NCBI GenBank assembly: GCA_026686845.1
Contig: JAIVEN010000023.1
Span: forward strand, 12,790,001 to 12,854,000
Origin: Adenanthera pavonina
Taxonomy: Eukaryota; Streptophyta; Magnoliopsida; Fabales; Fabaceae
DNA length: 64,000 nt
Direction: 5' to 3'
Shown here: positions 46,426 to 58,599 of the stretch, in pieces
How the letters are laid out: every line of letters begins with the position of its first letter
Numbering within the stretch: the first letter of the stretch is position 1
Translations under genes and position numbers: made by a program
Notes under the pieces: generated by a model
Database searches by the model: none
Told to the model about the DNA's origin: nothing
Seen by the model: only the letters and a program-made list of their open reading frames with translations

Positions 46426-47180
46426 GGTCTTATAGAAATTGGATCAAACTTTCCTTTAAATTTGATAGGTACTTTGTAGTTATAAATAACTTCTTAAACT
46501 TTTATTTATTTTAACCACCCAACTTGTATTCTATATCTAACATCTTCATCAGTTCCGCCATGACTTTGTAATATCAATTTCAAATATCTAAACTTTGATG
46601 CTTGTGATATATTCTAATATCTAATTTTTACCGTTAAATAATTTTTAACTCACATTTTATTAAATTTACAATGCATATATTTTATTTTACTCCTAATTAA
46701 GTGGAAACCATTTGATTCCAATATTTGTCTCCATAGTTCAAGTTTAAAGTTAACATCTTATATTGACTCCTTAATTAAGACTATATCACTTACAAAGAGC
46801 ATGCACTTAAAAATTTTCTCTTATATATACTCGGTCGAAACATCCAAAATAAAATCAAATAAGTATGAACTCAATGATAAAATGTAAACATATTTTTATA
46901 GAAAAATTCTTTATCTCACATATCAAGTATTCTCACACTTGTTATTACCCATAATACATTTTCTTTGTAACTCAAATACAAAGCACATGAATATATTTTT
47001 TCTCCAAAAAGTTTCACAATACATCTCTTAAGACTCTATTATGTATTTTTTCTAAATCAATAAAAATCATATATAAATCTCTTTATTTATTCTGATATTT
47101 TTCTATCAAGCACTTTAAGAGATAAATAGATCATATATCTATTATATATTTTGTAAAGAAAGTTATATTATTCATAAGGT
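46426..47180 (-). pseudogene. RTE-type LINE remnant, reverse transcriptase part
   Basis: The decayed minus-strand frame contains FIDLEK (about 47050-47070), a degenerate catalytic box reading F-V-S-D near 46790 in place of FADD, LELWRQILESNG, and then RIQVGWLK and KGKFDPISIRPMMLYG just before the L1 insertion. This motif order is that of plant RTE-clade elements. Many stops and frameshifts show it is old. Confidence 0.7.
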
Positions 47181-47952
47181 ATAAATAGCATGATGTTTCA
47201 TGAATTTAGTTGAATCAATATACTATATATACATATAATATATATATATATATATCAATGTTATGTTACTATGCAAGCAATAATAACTTTCATTTTCTTA
47301 TAATTAAAGTACTCGTGGAGCTTTAAAATGAATGCTTATTAATATATATTATTTATTATTTTACACCACGAGATATAATTTTGTAAACTTATGTTGTTAA
47401 AAAAATAGTTAGGTTAAAGTTCTAAAAAAAAGTCTATAATCACATAAGCTATTATTTCATAACTTTTGAAGTGTCAAAGTGTCTCAAATCTCAATGAATA
47501 TATTTTTTACACCCAGAGCATTAGATCAAGACAAAGTTTGTCTTATTTTGTTTTTTTTTTCAAATTTAGTTTAAAATTTTAAAAAATAGTTGTAAAATGA
47601 GGCAAAAATCTGTAAAGAGAAATTTGAAAGAAGTGAATTAAAATATAAGGAAGAGAGAATTTTATGATAGGCTCTCCTCTTACAACGTTACTTTAACAAA
47701 GACAAGATCCTTTGTTTGCTTAGGGTCTTGGTTATATCTTCATATTGCTTTAAGATTTCTCATGATAGCCTACTTTAATGTCTGTCATATTTCCTTAGGA
47801 ACTTGTTATGTCTTCATGTATACATTGCTTTAGGATTCCTCATGATAGTCTGCCATAATGTCATTCATGTGCTAACTTCATTATTGCTTTTTATTGAAAA
47901 GGACAAGATGTTTCATCTTTCTCATCATGTCTTCATTATTATTGTTATTGTT

Positions 47953-48005
<53 letters not shown>

Positions 48006-48088
48006 CTTTTTTAAAGATGCATGCATTATTTCCTTCATGCTTCCTTCTCTAGGGCTTTTTGAAAATTGTGAGTGTAGCAGAGATTCCT
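47181..48088. other. Spacer between LINE remnants and the pararetrovirus
   Basis: AT-rich sequence with no protein-like frame. It contains the TTA microsatellite at 47957-48005. Confidence 0.5.
47957..48005. repeat. (TTA)16 microsatellite
   Basis: About sixteen uninterrupted TTA/ATT units. Confidence 0.95.
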
Positions 48089-49249
48089 CTATAATATTTG
48101 AAAGTCATCATAATCTGCCCCAAAACAGTCATCATCAAGGTCTTGAGTCGAAGAACCTGCATCGGATGATGAGCCTACTTGTGACGCTATCTCTTGTATT
48201 TTCTTAGCCCATTCTTTTGGATTGTTAACTGTAGGCAGCTCAGCCATTATTTTGCATTTAGCAGCAAAGAAATGAGCTGGATCTTCTTCACGGATTTTGA
48301 TTGTATTTGTCTTCAATCATTTTCCCATTTGTTCTTTTTCTGCATACTTTTGATTATATTTTTCCACCATTTTACTCTGAATGTTCCCACCAAATAACTC
48401 AAAGTAGGATAAGGCGGTTTGTCTGTAATAACTGAAAAACACTAGCACATCACCTATGGTGCTTTGAAATGGTAAAAGAAGTAGAACGATTTCTCAACAT
48501 CTTTATAGTTTGTTATCTGTTTAAATGCCTAATATCTTTCTTCAATTGCTGGAGGGAGTATCTTCTGTATAGGACCAAAAAAGCCAAAACCAATCTAGGA
48601 ACCAGTTTGGAAAACTGTTTGAATAGTCTCTGTTAAATCATATAGACTAAAAGTGCTCATAATTTCTGTAAGAAAAGGCGTTGTACCATACTTCTTTATA
48701 ATCTTGATAATTATAAGATAAGCGATGATAATTGATTGTAAAATTTTTGGGAGTATGAGGATTTTGCCCCAAAGTTTGGTGGGTTAATACCTTGCAAATC
48801 ATGATCTGGCTATATTTACTATCTGTAGGTCCATCCTTGTGGCTTATTAGTGCCGATTTTGTGTCCACCAAAATGAGTTCGTAGTACTTTCTATCTTGTT
48901 TTAAGTCAAGTACCATTAGGAATAAAATTCCATGTTCCTCTTCCATATGTTTTGGAAATATAGCTCTGACTGTATCTGCTATGTTGCTTCTATATTGATT
49001 AGTTTCTAAGGGATATACCCATAACATATTCTCTTTTGGTATGTATTGAGGTTCCCCTTCTCTTTGTTTATTTTGGGCTAGTTTTTGCCGGAAAGTATGA
49101 CTTTGAGGAATTTTGGTTTGAGTGTTTATAATATAATCAGAGGGTGTAAGGACTTTTCCTACATTTTTCTTTAATGGGGTAACTAGTGGTGAAGCTATTG
49201 CTTTTCCTTTATCTTTAGAGGAAGGTGATGGTTTATTTGCAACACTCAT
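48089..49249 (-). pseudogene. Pararetroviral ORF2 remnant
   Basis: The frame 48647-49249 starts with ATG inside ATGA, where the RNase H frame stops (TGA at 49246-49248). The N-terminus is Lys/Ser/Pro-rich. After a frameshift the same protein continues in other frames and ends at 48089 with an acidic Asp/Ser tail (frame 48089-48316). The position matches the florendovirus second ORF, whose function is unknown. Confidence 0.55.
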
Positions 49250-50560
49250 GGATTCGAGAGTAAATCTTTTCCCAGTAAAAATTTTTGAGTTAAGAAATCA
49301 TGTAAAGAATTATTTTCTCCTTTTATAAATTCTATATCAAAATCAAAACAAGATAAAATAGCTTTCCATCTCATGAATATGTGGTTGGAAACCAAATTCT
49401 TGACATCTTTTTGTAAAACATCTTTAGTTGCTTTGCAATCTACTCTTAAAAGAAATTTTTTGTTTATTAAATCATCTTGAAATTTTGAAATACATAACAC
49501 AATTGCCAAAACTTCTTTCTTTATGGTAGAATATTTTTGTTGGGTTTCTACCCGTACTCCTGAATGGTATCTAACTATTTGCTCCTTTCCATCCATTAAT
49601 TTCTTGTTTTAATATGCCTCAATATCCTATTTATGATGAATCTGTCTCTCCAACGTTGTTGGATTTAGGATCATCTACACTTAAGCAGAGCAAACTTTTA
49701 ACTTGTCTCTTTATTTCTCTAACTAATTGGGCCATTTTCTCATTCTACTCGAGTGGGTTTTTCTTCAGTCTTCTAAATAAAGGAGCTATCCTTATTCTAA
49801 GGTTGGGTAAAAAGTTTGATACATAATTTAGACATCCTAAAAATCTTTTTAGTTGTGTTTTGTCCTTAATTTCATCACCGAATTTGTCTGCAAATTCTAT
49901 CACTCTACTTCTGGCAGTAATTGACTTTTGACGCATTTCTAGTCCTGAGAACTTGACTTTTACCTGAAATAATTTTATCTTGTTGGTCAAAACTACTAAA
50001 CCATTTTTCTTTATTATTTCATAGAATTCTTGAAGGTGCTTAAAATGTTGTTCTATAGAATCTAAAAATACTAAGACATCATTAATCTAAACTATCATAA
50101 ATTTACTATGCGAGTTAAATATGTTATTCATTATCTGTTGAAATTCTGATGGAGCATTTTTTAACCCAAATGGAACTGTAAAAGCAGTTTTATATCTATC
50201 TTTTTCATCTATTTGTATTTGACAGTATTCATATTTCATGTCAAATTTTGAGAATATGGATGCATTAGATAATCTTCCTATTAAGTCTTTCTTATTTGGA
50301 ATAGAATATCTTATTCATCTTAATACCTTATTTAATGGTTTATAATTTATTACTAACCTAGATGCTCCTCTCTCTATTTTTGCATGATTATGCACATAGA
50401 AGGCTGAACAACTCCATGGAGATTTACTTGGTCTAATTAAGTTTTTGTCTAATAACTCATGTATTTCTTTTTTACAATATTCTAATAACTCATGATTCAT
50501 TTGTATTGGTGTGGCTTTAGAGGGAATTTGTTTTTCATTAAATCCTTCTTCATAAGGTAG
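49246..50560 (-). pseudogene. Pararetroviral reverse transcriptase and RNase H remnant
   Basis: Fingers region at 50315-50500 (LIRPSKSPWSCSAFYV, then RLVINYKPLN). The palm follows in the same frame, but the catalytic YxDD box is destroyed: the Tyr codon is a TAG stop (50087-50089) and the first Asp is Asn. The connection segment is at 49745-49990 (KRFLGCLNYVSNFLPNL). RNase H is in a different frame at 49246-49596 (KKEVLAIVLCISKF, LRVDCKA). At least one frameshift and two stops break the enzyme. Spacing and motifs are those of Caulimoviridae, not of Ty3/gypsy elements, and no integrase follows. Confidence 0.85.
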
Positions 50561-50859
50561 GGTTACTACATGTTGCTTTCTATCCCAAAATGTAATAGGA
50601 TGTTCCGAACATATTTATTTTTCAAATATGTTTTTATTTCTTTTATTCACTTTTGTACATTATTATTTTTTATTTGCTCCTCTATCCTTTTATAACGGAT
50701 TTCTTTTTGTAAGAAATTAATATGATTTTGCTTCCTCTTTATTACATTTATTTTATAAATAGATTCATCTTGTAATAATGTTAGTTCTTTAATTATTAGT
50801 GGTTTTATGTATTCAAATATAATTTTCTTTCATGCTATCTTAGTTATTACCCCTAAAAG

Positions 50860-51010
50860 TGTTATTTTGAAAGGCATTATTTATTGTAGAAATGGGGTCA
50901 CTAATATCATTGCTCACTTAAGTTTTTTACTAAAATAAATATATTCTTAAAACATATTCCTTGGTTGCATATATGGGCATTAGATAGTTTATATCGTATG
51001 TCCAATTTAT
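50860..51010 (-). pseudogene. Possible aspartic protease end of the pararetroviral polyprotein
   Basis: Between the zinc-knuckle region and the reverse transcriptase, a short minus-strand stretch (LSNAHICNQGICFKNIFILV) resembles the sequence near the end of caulimovirid aspartic proteases. The catalytic D-T/S-G was not found, so this call rests mainly on position. Confidence 0.35.
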
Positions 51011-51589
51011 TACTCTCAACCATTGATAAATTTTTAATGTCTTTTCTTAATATTTAGTGGGTATTAACTGCTCTTATATACAGTTCATATCTACCCCTCA
51101 GCCTACCAAAACTATCATATTCCTTGAATATTTCCTGTTTATTACAATATTTACTTGAAAATATCATTTTACTTAGGTTATTTGGGAAATTCTTTGTATG
51201 AATTTTTCATGGTTCTCTTCCGTAGGTACTTCTCTATCATTTTTGCTATCTAATTCTATTATTACTTTTCTTTTGGTTACTCCTTTGAGTTTAGTTTTTA
51301 TTTCTAAGATTTCTAATTCTCTACTTACTTCATTCCTTTTTAATTCTTTCATTTCTTCTTTAATATTTTTTATTTCTTGTTGTAATTCTTTTATCCCAAC
51401 TTGAGATGTTTTATTATCAAATTTCTTTTATATATCCTTCATAGTTACAAGAGGAGGTTTTCTATTTTCTTTTCTTCTGAGTTTAATATGTCTTTTATTT
51501 CTAGAAAGTATTGTCTTCTTATGTCCTCATCATCTATTTTTCTACTATATCTACCAAAAATTGAAGATTTTCTCTATTTATTGTATTAA

Positions 51590-52230
51590 TTAATGTATTT
51601 TCTTTTATTATTCATTACACATTCTTCACATCCATATAATACAGGTCCTAAACATTCTCCTGCTTCAGTTTTTGATGATTTTGTTTCTTCTTATATTTGA
51701 TAAATGTGTTCTTCTTCTTCTTCTTCTTCTTCAGAATAGTATTGTTCTTTTGATTCACAATAATCCTCATTTATTAATACTCTTACTGAATTTTGTTTAT
51801 TCTCTTCATTTATGGATAATGCTCTAATCTTTTTCTTTGTTTTACACTTATCAGCATAATGCTCGAATTGTCCAGTACACTATATCCCTTTTATTTCTTT
51901 TTATAACTTTCATTCTTTTTTTTTGTTTAAAGGTTTTTCTATGCATTTTTGGTGTTTTGTAACATTTTTTAACCTCTTTTGTGCTTATAGAAAGGCCCAT
52001 CTTGAATTTTGGCCTTTTTTATTTTTGTCTAGAGGATGGTTTTATCTTTTCAAAGTCATGCTGATCACAAAAACTACCGTATTTATAATGTTAATTATCT
52101 ATCCATAAGTTAATGCATCGTCCTCTAAGGATCCTCCTTGCCTCATTCTTATTTCATTTCTTACTCTTTCCATAAATAATTTGGATAGTTGATAATCATG
52201 AATTTTTACTATCTTTATTCTCCTTATCTA
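51590..52230 (-). pseudogene. Pararetroviral coat protein C-terminal part with zinc-knuckle trace
   Basis: At about 51850-51880 the minus strand reads CTGQFEHYADKC, the second half of a CCHC knuckle; the first Cys region is damaged by a stop. A Glu-rich run encoded by a TTC repeat (51709-51733) and a Cys-containing segment (LGPVLYGCEEC) follow. Upstream, to about 52230, broken coat-protein-like sequence remains (KLFMERVRNEMRQGG). The knuckle is expected after the coat-protein core. Confidence 0.55.
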
Positions 52231-53310
52231 AGCATTTTTAATATTAAATTTTGGCTAACTTTGTGTGATTTAGATGATATTTAGATAATTAGTCTTAATT
52301 TGTAATAAATGAGAATTTTGGGATAATTTTAGGAAATTATGATTTAATTTTGATTGTTTTTATTGTCCAAATTATTTCAAAAATTTGATTCTTCCATTTT
52401 ATTTCATTTAATAATTCTCAATGTAATGATTATGGGTCATTTGTGGTTTAATTGTGATTAAGGAAATAATCCAAAATTAACCAATTTAAGGACAAAATTA
52501 TTAAAGAGTTTTGAAAATTTCTTTTTAGTATTTTATTTCCTTTATTTTTATCATTTTTACTCATAATTTTTCTTCAAATTTAACTTAAATTTTATCTCAT
52601 AATTAATTTAATTTCGTTAGACTAAAATTTAATCTGTATTTATTTAATTGAGAATATAATCTATCTGATGTAACATTTTATTGCAAGTCATGGTCCATGG
52701 AAATTAAAATTTTGAAAGGGCATTTTGGTCATCAGATAGGAAGAAATTTATGGATAATTTATGTTCCTAGTTTTCCAAAAAAAAATTATTTTTATTTGTT
52801 TATTTTTATCCGCCTTTATTTTTATTAATCCAGATCACCTCCTTTTCATCTCATTTCCCTCGCCCAAACACGCCCCTTACTCCATTTTTTCTTTCTTATG
52901 TCTTGTAACCCTTCCTTCTCATAAGCCAACTGCCTCCTCTCTCAATTTTCGACACCCTCCCATCATCTTCATCATCTTTTCCAACTTTCTCTCTTGGCTC
53001 CCTTCACTTTTCTTCCATTCTCACCTAAATTTCCGATCATCCCTTCCATATTCCTTCACAGTTGCCTCCACCTCCCCTTCTTTCCGTTCTTTCCTTTCTC
53101 TTCTCTCTTCATTCTCGGTTTCTCTCTCTCTCCACCATTCGCCATTTTTTCCAATGACACTTTCCACACACACACCATTTTCATCCTCATTTCCACTATT
53201 CCTACCTCTACTAAACCCCATTCCATCTATCTTTGTAGTTTCTTCTCAACTCCTCATCTTGATCACGAATGTATACCATGGGAGACTCAGAAAGCTTGAA
53301 GTTGTAGGTG

Positions 53311-54690
53311 TAGTGTTAGGTTTGTTGGCTTCTCAAGAGGGGGGTAAATTGGGAAGTTCAAAATTTTTCTGCAAAAATTAGATAGAATAGTTATAGTAGA
53401 AGTTTTGCAGAAAATAGAGTGCAGAAAAATAGAGCAAATGTAAGGTAAGAGAGGAGAGGACACAAAAATTTATTTTAGTTCGGTCTAATCATTTAACCTA
53501 CGTCCAGTTCTCAAGCCACCACTTGAGATTTTTCACTATCTTAAAAAAATTCAGTGGGTTCCTTGCAATGTCATAGTCTAAGCTTATACTTTATTCTAAG
53601 AGCTCTCAAGTATACACTTTGCACTCTTATAAAATGTTTCCTAAATCCCTTGTAAAAATCCCTTAAAAGAAAATCCTTCTTGCAGATGAAGAAAAGATTT
53701 TGTACAGGATGAAAAACTCACTGATACAGAGTAAATAAGAATTGAGGTGCAATAAATGAAGTGTGAGTGGGTAAAAGGCTTTGACTAAAGATTTCAGCAA
53801 AATTTCAGTATTCACAGCATAAATTCGTCATCCACAACTTCAAATAAAGTTCCATTTATAGATTTGTATCTTAACTAGACATTAGACACAAGATATAACC
53901 ATTAGAGACATTATCCAATGGTTACTCTACAAAACTAGCTATTCACCAACCACATTTAATGCGTCCGACACACTGAAATTTGAATTTTGGGTGTCAACAA
54001 ATAAATTTCGCAGAGACCATAGGCTAAAGGCTTTGACGTTAAACTTTCAAAATTTGTCTGTTTAAGAGTGAAATTTGAATTTTGATTTTGTTAAATATAT
54101 CCCATGTTAAAACATACAAATTTTTATATTCAAAGTGTATCTTTTATGTATGAATAGTTGTCTTATATTTCTATAGTGCACACAAAAGTTTCACTTTGAG
54201 AAATTAGAATTTTCTCTTTCAAAATTCATTTGTCAGAGAGATCTCTAACTAGACTTACAAGTCTTCATTCCAAAATTTGAATTTTGAAATCCAAAATTCG
54301 TCTGTTAGAGAGACTATTTTTAAACTATTTTTACTCTTTAATATTAGACAAACTTTGACATAACTTCAGATAAATTTTGCACATTTGCGTAACTATGCTT
54401 GACTTGAAATTCAATTTCAACATGTAAAATTCATTTGTCAAAGGTGATATCTTTGTAAATTCGAATTTCAGTCAGTAAAGTTCAAATTTTCAACGATATA
54501 TAAAGAATTTAACAACTCAAAATTCGTCTGTTAGTCAGTGTTTTTCAAATTTAACATATGTTAACATAAGATAATATGAAAAATACATTTAAACGTAGTA
54601 GGAGTTTGAGTAAGTAAAATCAAAGTCTTTTACCCTATATACAAAGTGAGAAATCTTAACAACTAATTCTTCACCTATTTTTTCCTGGAT
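53311..54690 (+). mobile_element. LTR-like repeat fragment, family L (plus orientation)
   Basis: It begins TGTTAGGTTTGTTGGCTTCT, followed by AAGAGGGGGGTAAATTGGG, and carries TAGTTCGGTCTAATCATTTA near 53475, then CTACGTCCAG. The same blocks occur in reverse orientation at 58600-58885. A TG start and this leader resemble Copia-type LTRs of plants. The fragment also repeats AAAATTCGTCTGTTAGAGAG-like strings (54046, 54221, 54290, 54427, 54520). The end is not defined. Confidence 0.45.
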
Positions 54691-55135
54691 TTCTTCTCTT
54701 GAATGCTTTTACACTCCTTTGATATTTTTCTTCCAAACTCTAGTTGTTTAGAATCATTAAAACATTTGATTCAACATGTAGTAGCTTTTATCTACTTCAT
54801 TTAGCACGTTAAGCATCAATCTCATCATTTCCCTACCATAGCCAGATCTTTTTCAGCACCTTGTGGTGTGACTTTTGTCCAAATGAGAACTAAATCTCTT
54901 AGGTGGATCATTTATAGAGTAGACATAGAACTTGGGGTCTTGAGCTTGGATGAATTTCAAAGAAAAATGGGGATTTTTTTATCCTTTTTTTTTATAGGAA
55001 AAGCACAATAACTACTCAATGAATCAACTTATTACATCTCCCAGAGTCCTTATTAATATCATCTAAAATAAAACTAGGAGGAAAAGAAAAACGAGTAACC
55101 CCTAAGGATAAATTTTGTCAGTGACAGCCTAACCT

Positions 55136-55552
55136 AACGGTGTAGTTAAAATTAATATAGATGGAGCTTTTGATGGCCAAAGCTTGAATGCGGCATGTGG
55201 TGGGATTGTGTGAACCCAGTTCAGAGAGGTGCTGGGGGGCTTTATGTTCAATATTGGCCATGGTAGCAGTTTTCAAGAAGAGTTGTGGGGTACTATTTGG
55301 GGTTTAAAGGTTGCATGGGACTTGAATTTGAGAGACATGATTTTAGAAACGGATTGCTTGGAGCTGGTCAAAGCGATGGAAAATAATGATATGGAAGATA
55401 ATCAGGACTATAACCTTTTACACAAGCTTCGACACTTGTTGGAGCGTGAGTGGAGCGTGAATGTTGTATGGTGCAATCGGAAGACCAATGGAGTGACTGA
55501 CTTACTCGCAAAGGATTTTTTTTATCCTTTTATCTTCTTATTTGTAGAATTT
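55136..55552 (+). pseudogene. LINE-type RNase H domain fragment
   Basis: The plus-strand frame reads VKINIDGAFDG, then SSFQEELWGTIWGLKVAWDL, ILETDCLELVKAM and CNRKTNGVTDLLAK. This is the RNase H fold (RVT_3) found at the C-terminus of plant L1 elements and in host relatives, with the catalytic Asp, Glu, Asp in view. A TGA replaces one codon after ACGGIV. About 140 aa remain and no reverse transcriptase is attached. Confidence 0.75.
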
Positions 55553-56699
55553 TTATTGATTCTGGCCTAGGCTTTAGAGTTGGAGTTGATAAAAATTTGT
55601 GTGAATATTGATGTTTAAATATTGGATTTGATTGTATATATTATTTTGGATGGATTTATGTTAATTTTGAGCTTGGATTGCATTAATTTTAGATTTAGAA
55701 AATTGAGAGCCCAATATTAGTGTTATTTTGATTAATTTATTGGTTTATGAAGTAATTTAATTAGTGTTAAGTGTAATCATGGTGAACTGAGGGATTAATT
55801 ATCTAATTTGGTATAATTAGATAATTTTGCTCAATTTTTTCAGATTTATTTAGAAGCCAAATTAACATTCAAATTAAGCTAATTAATTGAATAAGATAAG
55901 TTTAAAGTGATTAATTAATAACTAGAGGTTTCTAGACTTAATTAGTTATTTAAACTAAACTTATGATAATTAAGTGTATTGACTATTTAATTAACTTAAT
56001 TAATCACATCCCGATTATTAATTTAATTGGACTCAAACTAGGATAGATTTTTTTTTTTGATAAAACAAATTAGGATAGAGTTAACTAATATGTCAAGTCC
56101 ACGAATAACCCACCTTTCCATAATTAATTTATAGTTTTCTTTTTAAATCTTAATCACTGTTTAATTTGTCTTAATTAATTATTTGTTTATTTTAATTTAA
56201 TTTCATTTAATTTTAATTTTAAATTTTTTACTTTTGTTTTCACTTTAATTGTTTGCAGAGCAAAACCCCTCTCCAAAATCAAAGTTGTAATTGACATTGG
56301 CATATAAAAGTAGTTTGCATTGCATCACACTTGATAAATAAATATATACATATAGTTCCATTTACATTAGTTTTTGTTTTTAGCATTTTATTTAGTTAAT
56401 TAGTAGCTAATTGCATTTTAGATTGCATTTAATTATTTAATTAGATTAATTGCATTTAGGGAGTTTGGTTTTACATTTCATTTTATTTAAGAATTAGTTT
56501 TGGCTTTCTTAGAATTTTTGCATTTTTTAATTGAATTTTCACTTAGTTTTAAATTTAATATTCACATTTTTTAAACAATCATTTAGATGCATCATTTTAG
56601 TTTGATATTACATACTCATACATCATTTCATTTATTTGTTCCTCCTCGAGAGACACGACTTAGGTTACACTTATCACTATACATTTGTCTTTTGTATCT

Positions 56700-57240
56700 A
56701 ATTTATTTCTAAATCAAACGTCCGTAATGACATGGCTCATTAGTAATCCTGAAATAAATTTTTCTTTCGAAAAGTCAAAATTTCCGTCTTGTCTTTGGAA
56801 TACTTTGGGAATAAAATTATCATTGTACCATCTAAAGTCTACTAAAGTATGACACCTTAAAATCATTAATTCCTCTAAATATCTCTCACTCTTGTATTTT
56901 GGTTGGTTCTCCTACAAAGGTTTTTATTATGGCATACACTAGTTGAGCTATGTTATCTAGATACCTTGTTTCTTGTCCATTATTGTCTATTCTAATGGAA
57001 TGCCAATTTCTTATTTGTCGTCTTTCATCTTCCGTAAGAATGTTTTCCCACCAACCTTTTAAACTTCCTATAAATCCTTGAATTAGAATGTCAAATATAT
57101 AGTGATCATTATTATTTTCTATTCGATTGGTTGCTATAGCCACCACTATCTCTTGGGCTAGATTCATCATCTCATATTCACTATACCCATCTAAATTCCA
57201 TTCATAAATGGATCTTCCATCAATTTCATTTTGCTATTTA
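56700..57240 (-). pseudogene. Pararetroviral coat protein core remnant
   Basis: The frame 56886-57170 contains LIQGFIGSLKGWWENILT, the conserved coat-protein core of endogenous caulimovirids (compare the gag-like segment of this group). It reads on, with stops, to about 56700, where the inserted sequence begins. Upstream it is linked to the movement-protein frame through a decayed stretch. Confidence 0.6.
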
Positions 57241-57619
57241 ATCACAAAACATTCTTATGTAGCTAGCCCAAGAGATAATAATTTTTTTCTCTCTTCAAAC
57301 TGTTAATCTAGCATTGTTGGTCTTAGATAATAATTTTTTTACTATACCCATATAAATTATTGTTTCTCTTATGTTCTTACTTATTTCTAGCAATATATTC
57401 TTGGTTTCTTTAGTATCTTTGTCTCTAACTTCCCATTTTCCTAAGGTGATTTTTTTAGCTTCTTCAAGTGGTACTGCTTCATATTTAAATATTGGCTTTA
57501 GGGGATCTAATTGCTTTCTATTAAAGGGTTTTTTGTGTGTTTCTATCTTCCATTTTATTCTCTTCTCTATCTAATTGTTGACTAATTGTATGTAATATTT
57601 GATTAGTATAATTATTTTG

Positions 57620-58522
57620 TTATTGTATTTTTTGTATCCCTTTGTTTTCATGTGGTTCTATTAATTTTGAAGGAGATGCTACTACATCATATTCTCCTAT
57701 TCTTATGGTTATTTCTTCAAAGGGAGGAAGTACAAAAGTAACACTATAATTGTTTCTACATTTCCAAGTTTTAATTCTAGTAGTAGTTGTATTTATTGAA
57801 GAATTATTTTGACTGGAGGGATTAAATATTCCATTGTTAAAGGTATAAATTTCTAACCACTTAAAGAAATAAATTCCAGTTCTAAGTAATTCCATTTCTT
57901 CATACCATTCTTTTCTTATTTTTTCTTGTTCTTTTTCATTAAAGGAGGAGAAAAACCGTTTCCTTTCTTTTCTATGATTTGTCAACATAAATTCTTTTCT
58001 TAATAATTCCTTATTTATTTTATATTCTTCCATTCTTATTACCATTAATGATGTCCTTACTGATTGATAATTTATAGGTTGAAATTCTTTGTCTATCTTT
58101 GATTGGGTTTTTAAGTTATTAGAAGTTTCATATTCATATATAGGTTTAGGTATTCTTGGAGTAAAATTTACTCCTTTTAATTTATAATATATTTGAGAGT
58201 TGTCTATTGAGTTTGTAGCTTCTATAATTAGTAATGGATTTCTATTAGTTAGGCTATAATAACATCTACTAAGCATTTCAAAGATAATATCTCCGTCTAA
58301 ATTTTTTATTATTCATGCCAATTCCATTTTTTCTAAAGGTTTTGGTTTGGTTAATCTTGCAAATTTCCTATTAATTGGTATACTTATTTCTCCATGTTTC
58401 AATCTTCTAGGGATCACAAAAGTAGTTTTGGAGGGATCTGCTATTTATATAAGCATTGACTCTCCTTTAGATGATTCTTTTAAGGCTTTTAAGTACTGAT
58501 GAGTTTTATGTAATCTAAACAT
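57620..58522 (-). pseudogene. Pararetroviral movement protein remnant
   Basis: An in-frame ATG at 58520-58522 starts a frame running to 57620, broken by two early stops (TAA and TGA) before 58276. From 58276 it is open for 218 codons. Position at the 5' end of the polyprotein and segments such as FVIPRRLKHGEISIPI and IGEYDVVASPSKLIEP fit the 30K-type movement protein of florendovirus-like elements. Assignment is by position and resemblance only. Confidence 0.55.
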
Positions 58523-58599
58523 GATTCTATATTGTATTACCATAAAAATTGTTCCTTTTTTCCTTGTTCAATCTGATCTTATTTCTAGGTTCTTATGTC

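Larger units (their letters stand above)
52231..56700. mobile_element. Composite retroelement-derived insertion inside the pararetroviral coat-protein region
   Basis: Viral coat-protein-like sequence stops near 52230 and resumes near 56700. The intervening 4.5 kb has no pararetroviral motif. It holds LTR-like sequence from 53311, a LINE-type RNase H fragment (55136-55552) and very AT-rich flanks that read like Ty3/gypsy LTR sequence (52240-52750 and 55580-56700). It is probably several insertions. Exact ends and a target duplication were not found. Confidence 0.5.
48089..58522 (-). mobile_element. Endogenous pararetrovirus (Caulimoviridae, florendovirus-like), decayed and interrupted
   Basis: Minus-strand remnants occur in viral order from right to left: movement protein, coat protein, zinc-knuckle region, aspartic protease trace, reverse transcriptase, RNase H, then a second ORF overlapping the first by ATGA. 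One polyprotein holding movement protein through RNase H, followed by a small ORF2, is the layout I associate with florendoviruses. About 4.5 kb of unrelated retroelement sequence (52231-56700) splits the coat-protein region. About 6 kb of viral sequence remains, with stops and frameshifts throughout. No long terminal repeats, integrase or tRNA-Met primer site were found. This is an inactive fossil. Confidence 0.75.

Noticed and set aside
58540..58565. TGGTAATAC string as a tRNA-Met primer-binding site of the pararetrovirus
   Set aside because: It matches TGGTATCAGAGC only at its first bases, so it is not convincing.
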